From JALRAP01 sp046302815 (GTDB lineage Bacteria; Bacteroidota; Bacteroidia; AKYH767-A; OLB10), in assembly GCA_046302815.1 (NCBI GenBank), contig JBKCHO010000083.1, forward strand, positions 1 to 11,343: a stretch of 11,343 bases of DNA, written 5' to 3'. The position numbers and the translations under genes are program-made. The notes beneath the pieces are model-generated. The model did not search any database. It was not told where the DNA came from and saw only the letters and a list, made by a program, of their open reading frames with translations. Positions within the stretch are counted from its first letter, which is position 1. Each line of letters opens with the position of its first letter. Shown piece by piece: positions 7,215 to 11,343 of the stretch.

Positions 7215-7240
7215 CATTGGATAATAAGTTTATTGGGTGA

Positions 7241-8227
7241 TTACTGCTTTAGGAATTTAGCAGAAATGCTCTTGCCAGAGGCATTCAAAACCACATTGTA
7301 CAATCCAGATTCCAAAGAGCTAACATTGATAGCAAGCTTTTGGTTACCGGCAATTTGGAAGCCACGGCTTATATCCATGACTTTAGCTCCTTTAACATCA
7401 AAAATTTCAGCATAAACCTGACCGGTCTTCTCCAACAAATAACTCAATTCGATTTTGTCAGAGGCAGGATTTGGGAACACGCTCAAACCAACTTCAGGAG
7501 CAATCTCGCTGATGCCTGTAGAAGTACTGGAAACCAATATATCGTCCAAAGAAATCAAGTTGTCATCATCAGCATCATGCAGGAAAGCAATGTAGATGGT
7601 TTGTCCAACGTACTGAGCAAGACTTACAGTGAATGGGCGCTGGACCCCAATGTTCCTGTCTAATGCGGCAGGATCAATTTGAATGTAAGTTCCATCTTCA
7701 CCGTGTACAAAGCCTGGTGAAAATGTATATCCACTGTAAGCATTGCCAGCACCAGTTAAATATTGACCAGCCTGAAATGCGACATCAGTGAAACTTGTTT
7801 CGATATTGTCAGTGGTCGAAATCAATACTGAATAACCGTCAATGTAAAGTGGTGTCTGACGAGGTGCGGACTTCCAAGAAAGCGAGAAGTTTGCGTTGGT
7901 AACGGTGATGGGGGGCGTCATGAGCCAATTTCTGTTGCCAGGAGCGAAATTTTCCAACCAAGAAGAACTGTACAAGCAACCATCAGATGAATCTACATCG
8001 GCGAATCCACCTGGTGCCCAAAACCACTCTTGGGGACGACCGTTAAAGTCGGCAATACCGTCTGCATCCAGGTTAACCCAGGTTTGGTCATTTCCGCTGT
8101 TGATGGCTAAATAATTGGCTGTATTGTCAACATCAAAGCTTTCGTACAGAAGCGTGTCAATTTGTTGAGCATACATAGAGCCCGAGATGGAAAGGGCTAC
8201 AAATGAACAGAGTAATTTTTTGATCAT
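7241..8227 (-). CDS. T9SS-sorted secreted protein with choice-of-anchor J domain
   Basis: A 328-aa exported protein. Residues 1-20 (MIKKLLCSFVALSISGSMYA) are a Sec signal peptide ending in the common Bacteroidota AQ cleavage context. Residues about 25-233 resemble the choice-of-anchor J (cleaved-adhesin-like) beta-sandwich: ESFDVDNT near the start, WLMTPPI at 101-107, FSLSWKSA at 114-121, and the closing IAFLHDADDDNLISLDDILV (213-232), whose Asp-rich loop could bind calcium. Residues about 248-328 are a type A T9SS C-terminal domain: LSVFPNPASDKIEL (248-261), GLYNVVL and the basic end KFLKQ. It should cross the outer membrane through PorU/PorV-type machinery and be attached to the surface or released. 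There is no catalytic domain, so adhesion or glycan binding is the best guess. It is flanked by its own -7 box and terminator. Confidence 0.9.
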   Translation of the reverse strand: MIKKLLCSFVALSISGSMYAQQIDTLLYESFDVDNTANYLAINSGNDQTWVNLDADGIADFNGRPQEWFWAPGGFADVDSSDGCLYSSSWLENFAPGNRNWLMTPPITVTNANFSLSWKSAPRQTPLYIDGYSVLISTTDNIETSFTDVAFQAGQYLTGAGNAYSGYTFSPGFVHGEDGTYIQIDPAALDRNIGVQRPFTVSLAQYVGQTIYIAFLHDADDDNLISLDDILVSSTSTGISEIAPEVGLSVFPNPASDKIELSYLLEKTGQVYAEIFDVKGAKVMDISRGFQIAGNQKLAINVSSLESGLYNVVLNASGKSISAKFLKQ

Positions 8228-8263
8228 GTTTTATTGTTTTAGGATTTAAGATTGTTTCTATGG

Positions 8264-8271
8264 CAAATATA
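8264..8271 (-). promoter_or_regulatory. -7 box of the T9SS protein gene
   Basis: On the minus strand TATATTTG, an exact match to TAnnTTTG, 36 bases before the start codon. I find no TTG at 17-23 spacing upstream, where the 3' end of the glycosylase gene begins, so the -33 element is weak. No terminator is visible between the glycosylase stop and this box, so read-through from the upstream operon is possible. Confidence 0.5.
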
Positions 8272-8292
8272 GTGAATTCCAGCCTTCATTTG

Positions 8293-8973
8293 CTAAGGTT
8301 GAGAAACCGTTTTTAGGAAGGTATTAACATAGCTCTCAACATAGTCCTCCTCCTGCCCTTTCTTGTACTGCATTATGAACCTTGGATGCTCCAACACATG
8401 GATTTGCCCGAATAAATCATGAAAGCCGTCAATCTGGTTGAAAAAATCAGCATTTTTTTTGCCTAATATGATCAGATGGCCTTGGCTGATATTCATTGTT
8501 AAATGTTTGTTCAAAGAATGGGAAATCAATCCTGATACTTTTTTAAATAAAGCCTGCGAATCGTAGTAGTTGCTATTCTTGGAATCCATCAAAAAACCAA
8601 GTGGACAAACAGAGCTCAAAAGAAACTTATCGTAAAATGCGGATGGCCCACCAAACCCGTTTATCGCGCGATAAACAAATACACTTGACAACTCTTTTCT
8701 TTTATCAAATGGATTGTCAATCCCGCATATTGATTGTAAGACGAAGGGGTCGGTAAATGGTATTCCTGTAATTCCAGCACCAAACCGTCCGGGATTGATT
8801 CCCAATACCAGCACCCTCTGGTTGTTGTTGCCATAATACTTATCGCAAAAAGTTCTTAAAACCTTTTTGACATCATAATCCCCGTAAGGGTTTATAACTG
8901 AGAAACCTTTGGGAAGCGGGATATCTAGTTTCAGCGATATGAGAAAAGAATAAAACGACTTCCCTGTGACCAA
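8293..8973 (-). CDS. SMUG2-like uracil-DNA glycosylase family protein
   Basis: Base-excision repair glycosylase of the uracil-DNA glycosylase superfamily, 226 aa. Motif 1 is GINPGRFGAGITGIPFTDP (58-76), with N60 as the expected catalytic or water-activating Asn and the Gly/Pro loop of the SMUG group. Motif 2 is HPRFIMQY (196-203), with H196 as the counterpart of the active-site His. The N-terminal LPKGFSVINPY (20-30) also fits this subfamily. Known members excise uracil and some deaminated bases from DNA. No ATG exists near the N-terminus: the frame opens with TTG at 8971-8973, two codons after an in-frame TAA that ends the upstream gene. The TTG start fits the family length. It is third in a set with a secreted peptidase and a small exported protein, an unusual context for a repair enzyme. 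Confidence 0.85.
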   Translation of the reverse strand: MVTGKSFYSFLISLKLDIPLPKGFSVINPYGDYDVKKVLRTFCDKYYGNNNQRVLVLGINPGRFGAGITGIPFTDPFVLQSICGIDNPFDKRKELSSVFVYRAINGFGGPSAFYDKFLLSSVCPLGFLMDSKNSNYYDSQALFKKVSGLISHSLNKHLTMNISQGHLIILGKKNADFFNQIDGFHDLFGQIHVLEHPRFIMQYKKGQEEDYVESYVNTFLKTVSQP

Positions 8974-8976
8974 GCC

Positions 8977-9381
8977 TTATTTTATTTTAAATGAAATGAC
9001 CGGAACCTGTAGGGACTCACCAGTTGTAGCTGACATATTAACCTCCTTAAGGATCAAAGCATCTCCGGTCAAACCTTTAGCCACGGTCTCCCTTGCTTTG
9101 ATAGGAATTCCGCCCTCGCCGATACCAAACTCGCGATTCATGAGAGGCTTCAGCGTGAAAAAAGTTACCTGAAATGTTTTCAGCTCGTATTTTTTACCAT
9201 CATCACATTGGATAATCAAAGGCTTTGAATCGCACCATTTGACGAGATTTTCCAATGTGATATTTTCAACAACACCACCATCCAAGACCGGCTTGCATGC
9301 AGATTGCGCATGAAGATTTTCTGTCAGCAACGAAGCCAACGCGACAAAGAGAATACACAATAGCTTTTTCATGTTTTTCAT
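8977..9381 (-). CDS. Small exported protein resembling the GldM C-terminal domain
   Basis: A 134-aa protein with a Sec signal peptide (about 1-25, hydrophobic core LLCILFVALASLL, cleavage near LHAQ). The mature part has YELKTFQVTFFTL (66-78), then EGGIPIKA, GLTGDALILKEV and a closing VPVISFKIK. This strand order and the terminal V-S-F-K-I pattern resemble the C-terminal immunoglobulin-like domain of GldM, a gliding/T9SS component. This comes from pattern recognition only and is unconfirmed. Two Cys remain in the mature chain (C29, C49), with a third (C59) close by; disulphides are possible. Two adjacent starts exist, MKNMKK at 9379-9381 and MKK at 9370-9372; I give the longer. It lies 15 bases after the peptidase stop, and its TAA sits 3 bases before the TTG start of the glycosylase in the same frame. 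Confidence 0.7.
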   Translation of the reverse strand: MKNMKKLLCILFVALASLLTENLHAQSACKPVLDGGVVENITLENLVKWCDSKPLIIQCDDGKKYELKTFQVTFFTLKPLMNREFGIGEGGIPIKARETVAKGLTGDALILKEVNMSATTGESLQVPVISFKIK

Positions 9382-9396
9382 GTTGTTTTGTTTGGG

Positions 9397-10617
9397 TTAA
9401 AATTTTGAGAGAACATCTTTTACAGCGTCTTTGTGAATAGTAAAAGACATCATTTTGAGCTTCACATAATCAGAGTGAAAGAAATAATAGCCCTTAGCGC
9501 CAGGGTTGTTGTGTGCACCGCTTCCAGAGTCCTTGATCAAATACCATATACCATCCTTCCTATCGGCCCATCCTACCAAATGAACGGCATGGTCGTCGGT
9601 TGTGGATCCATTAGAAAATCGCATTTGACGCGCGCTTTCGTCGATGAATTCAGATGGAATATCGTAGGAGGGTACTACAGCTACTCCAACTGAACCCATT
9701 ATGCCTGTTTCAGAAACATCACCACCTATCGCTAAGCTGTAACCCTTCCGAACAGACTCATCTATTACCTTCATGAAAACATCCAATGGCACATTGTGGT
9801 AAACATCCGAGTTCCACCAATTATCTGGAACATCATACTCTACCTTTTTCCAATATGGCTTCTCCATCAAAGACATGAAGTCCACATAATCATCGGAGTT
9901 CAACCTCAATACTTCAGTCATGTATTGTTTTGGCGTGTATTTCTTGCCCTTGAATTCCACAATGGTTGGTACTGGCCCCATGTAATGGTTCAACATCGAT
10001 TTGATAGTAGACTCGACAGCCTGTTCATCCCATGCCGATGCATTTTTAACATGCTCCAAATATTGCTTCATCTCCTTGAACATAGAAGTATGGTCCAAAA
10101 ACATTTGACCAGGCTTTAGCCCAGTATATGAATCGTATGGCACCATGCCATAAAGCTTCATCATCCGGGCTACGGCATTCGTCTCAGAACCCTCGTCGAA
10201 CAACGATGCGCCACGCGTTCTTACAAATTCCCGAGCCTTGTGAATAGTCTCAAAGTACACTGTATACTGTTCCGACAAACGAATATCGATTCCGGAAATC
10301 CTTTTTACTTCAGACTCATAAAAAGAAGTGGTCGAAAAACTCCAACAGGTATTGGTTGCCCCTTGAGATACAGGACTACCTGCCCAAACCGTTTTGAAGT
10401 CACTGATGGAACGCGGATAATCCCTGTTTGAGAAATCCAATTTTAAAGTCTTCTTATTGGACTCTGGCTGGCCAACCCGAAACAAATCGATACTTTTCTG
10501 GATTTCCTTATAGAACTTGTTCTCAGCATCAATAAAATTAGCCTTGTCTTTTGTTTGCTGAGCAAACAATGAAATGCAAGGCACTAAAAACAATCCAAGC
10601 AATAGAATCTTCTTCAT
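9397..10617 (-). CDS. Secreted C1 family (bleomycin hydrolase / aminopeptidase C-like) cysteine peptidase
   Basis: A 406-aa papain-fold peptidase of the C1B group. A signal peptide (1-19/20, MKKILLLGLF ... SLFAQ) sends it out of the cytoplasm, whereas classical bleomycin hydrolases are cytoplasmic. The oxyanion Gln and nucleophile are in VSQGATNTCWSFS (Q85, C91). The catalytic His is in DDHAVHLVGW (H343). The third position, normally Asn in K-N-S-W-G, reads KDSGSGA here, so the Asn is replaced by D363. The long insertion between Cys and His (about 155-300) and the C-terminal FFHSDYVKLKMMSFTIHKDAV (379-399; quoted in part) are hallmarks of the bleomycin hydrolase branch. It may trim peptides in the periplasm or outside; oligomeric state unknown. 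It is first in a compact set with the two downstream genes. The Cys at position 14 lacks a proper lipobox, so it is not a likely lipoprotein. Confidence 0.9.
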   Translation of the reverse strand: MKKILLLGLFLVPCISLFAQQTKDKANFIDAENKFYKEIQKSIDLFRVGQPESNKKTLKLDFSNRDYPRSISDFKTVWAGSPVSQGATNTCWSFSTTSFYESEVKRISGIDIRLSEQYTVYFETIHKAREFVRTRGASLFDEGSETNAVARMMKLYGMVPYDSYTGLKPGQMFLDHTSMFKEMKQYLEHVKNASAWDEQAVESTIKSMLNHYMGPVPTIVEFKGKKYTPKQYMTEVLRLNSDDYVDFMSLMEKPYWKKVEYDVPDNWWNSDVYHNVPLDVFMKVIDESVRKGYSLAIGGDVSETGIMGSVGVAVVPSYDIPSEFIDESARQMRFSNGSTTDDHAVHLVGWADRKDGIWYLIKDSGSGAHNNPGAKGYYFFHSDYVKLKMMSFTIHKDAVKDVLSKF

Positions 10618-10756
10618 TTCAGTATTATGTCGTTTTCAATGGCAATAATAAACAGTTCAAGCAAAATAGACATTCAAATGATAAAAATGCGGGGGCAATT
10701 AAAAAAGAAAAGCCGAGTCTAAGACCCGGCTCATAATAATTCTTATAAAAACCCTA
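10618..10756. other. Intergenic region upstream of the peptidase operon
   Basis: Holds the terminator of the upstream gene and, closer to the peptidase, an imperfect minus-strand -7 candidate TATTATTG (plus-strand 10643-10650). A TTTG (10675-10678) lies 24 bases further upstream, one base beyond the usual spacing. This is the only promoter candidate I can find for the three-gene set and it is weak. Confidence 0.3.
10701..10730 (-). terminator. Strong intrinsic terminator of the Ser/Thr-rich secreted protein gene
   Basis: In the minus direction GCCGGGTC (10723-10730) pairs with GACTCGGC (10712-10719) around a TTA triloop, giving eight base pairs with one G-U. It is followed directly by TTTTCTTTTTT (10701-10711). 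It lies 26 bases after the stop of the gene at 10757 and isolates that gene from the peptidase operon. Confidence 0.85.
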
Positions 10757-11086
10757 TTATCTGGGGTCAGAAATCACATTGTTACCATCATGCTTTCCAG
10801 AGTAGACACGGATTCGTTCCTTTCGCTCTGGTGCGGCAGTAAATGAACTACTCTCCGTAGAAGCACCTTCAGCTGTAGACGCATTTTCGTCTATGGTTAC
10901 ACGATCATTGTAGTTACCCGTGCCTTCAGTGGATTCAGTGGTAGCTGCAGGATCCGTGCTAGTCGAAGACTCTGTAGCATCTCCGGAATCATTAGAGGTG
11001 TTCTCATCGCTTTGAGCAAGAGCAGGAACAGCTAATAAACAGAAGCTAGCCAAAGCAACTGAACGGATGATTTTGTTGATTTTCAT
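10757..11086 (-). CDS. Small secreted Ser/Thr-rich acidic protein of unknown function
   Basis: A 109-aa protein that I do not recognise. Residues 1-24 are a clear Sec signal peptide (basic IIRS, core VALASFCLLAVPALA, then Q). The mature region from about 26 to 84 is low-complexity and acidic, rich in Ser, Thr, Glu, Asp and Ala with almost no hydrophobic residues, so it is probably disordered and possibly O-glycosylated. The last 25 residues change character, with a basic cluster ERKERIRVYSGKHDG (87-101) and a C-terminal NNVISDPR that could be a small binding segment. No sorting domain or lipobox is present. It has a consensus promoter and a strong terminator, so it is monocistronic and likely well expressed. 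The ATG at 11084-11086 places the signal peptide correctly. Confidence 0.75.
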   Translation of the reverse strand: MKINKIIRSVALASFCLLAVPALAQSDENTSNDSGDATESSTSTDPAATTESTEGTGNYNDRVTIDENASTAEGASTESSSFTAAPERKERIRVYSGKHDGNNVISDPR

Positions 11087-11119
11087 TTAGTTATAGGTGG
11101 TTGGTTAATAATCCTTTTG

Positions 11120-11149
11120 CAAAAATAACGGAATGGCTCAGATTCACAA
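11120..11149 (-). promoter_or_regulatory. Bacteroidota-type promoter of the Ser/Thr-rich secreted protein gene
   Basis: On the minus strand TATTTTTG (plus-strand 11120-11127) matches TAnnTTTG exactly, and TTG (11147-11149) lies 19 bases upstream as the -33 element. The -7 box sits 33 bases before the ATG, giving a leader of about 27 bases. Confidence 0.7.
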
Positions 11150-11305
11150 GTACTTTTCAAATTTAATCCAAGTTGAAGGTAAGTTGTTTCTTTTTATTAA
11201 TGAGCGTTGTTTAAATCTGAAATAAAATACAAATAACTGATAAATAAGATTTTAAGATTTTATAAAATTCCTGATTACTCTAATTTGAACGACATCCAAC
11301 ATAAA
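11150..11305. other. AT-rich intergenic region, no gene seen
   Basis: Very AT-rich with frequent stops in all frames. No tRNA, convincing hairpin or exact TAnnTTTG box on the plus strand was found; TAATTTG at 11281-11287 is one base short of the consensus spacing. Confidence 0.5.
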
Positions 11306-11343
11306 ATGTTACGGGATTTTCTAAGAAAAATTCTACTTATTGA
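11306..11343 (+). CDS. Possible start of a gene running off the right edge
   Basis: An ATG at 11306 preceded by the A-rich leader ACATAAA, the usual Bacteroidota start context, opens a frame reading MLRDFLRKILLI that remains open to the window end. The basic-then-hydrophobic pattern would suit a signal peptide or membrane segment. Only 12 codons are visible, so this may be chance. Confidence 0.3.
   Translation, partial: MLRDFLRKILLI

Noticed and set aside
6987..7217. Minus-strand 76-codon frame opposite the TPR gene
   Set aside because: It runs through the terminator hairpin and lacks any motif; the TPR frame explains the sequence.
9433..10431. Plus-strand frames opposite the C1 peptidase
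   Set aside because: Antisense shadows of a well-supported conserved gene.
10551..10617. Lipoprotein signal in the C1 peptidase
   Set aside because: Cys14 is preceded by L-V-P, which does not fit the lipobox; an AQ signal-peptidase I site follows instead.
1..11343. CRISPR arrays, insertion sequences, tRNA or rRNA genes
   Set aside because: I saw no regularly spaced repeats, transposase motifs, terminal repeats, or tRNA-like cloverleaf sequences on either strand, though this was by eye and not with a covariance model.

Overview
The window looks like ordinary chromosomal sequence from a member of the Bacteroidota (Bacteroidetes). Four things point there. First, a secreted protein carries a C-terminal type IX secretion sorting domain, which is restricted to this phylum. 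Second, several genes are preceded by the phylum-specific -7 promoter box TAnnTTTG. Third, nearly all starts have A-rich leaders with no Shine-Dalgarno sequence. Fourth, the protein families (SMUG2-like glycosylase, choice-of-anchor J adhesin-like domain, secreted bleomycin-hydrolase-like peptidase) are typical of the group. I cannot place it more finely. ETF genes suggest a respiring organism that oxidises acyl-CoA or related substrates.

Layout. Bases 1-2418 (minus strand) hold the str operon rpsL-rpsG-fusA, with fusA cut off by the left edge and a good promoter upstream of rpsL. A 306-base divergent intergenic region with a marked inverted repeat separates it from a plus-strand soluble hybrid histidine kinase (2725-4335, receiver-kinase-receiver). 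The kinase ends at a terminator-like hairpin that overlaps the 3' end of the convergent gene. Bases 4350-6805 (minus) are an etfB-etfA-bifunctional nuclease (DUF151 plus UVR motif) gene string. A small plus-strand TPR protein (6860-7186) diverges from etfB and converges on a T9SS-sorted secreted protein (7241-8227, minus), which has its own terminator. Bases 8293-10617 (minus) are a tightly packed three-gene set: a secreted C1 (bleomycin-hydrolase-like) peptidase, a small exported protein resembling the GldM C-terminal domain, and a SMUG2-like uracil-DNA glycosylase. A small secreted Ser/Thr-rich acidic protein (10757-11086, minus) has its own promoter and strong terminator. The last ~250 bases are AT-rich and non-coding, except for a possible gene start cut off by the right edge.

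Most of the window is core housekeeping. I found no convincing new multi-gene system, CRISPR array, mobile element, tRNA or rRNA. The points most worth a second look are the peptidase with an apparent Asn-to-Asp change in the catalytic triad and its unusual operon partners, the in-frame stop/TTG restart between the small exported protein and the glycosylase, the dyad element upstream of the orphan hybrid kinase, and the etfB promoter box that abuts the TPR gene.
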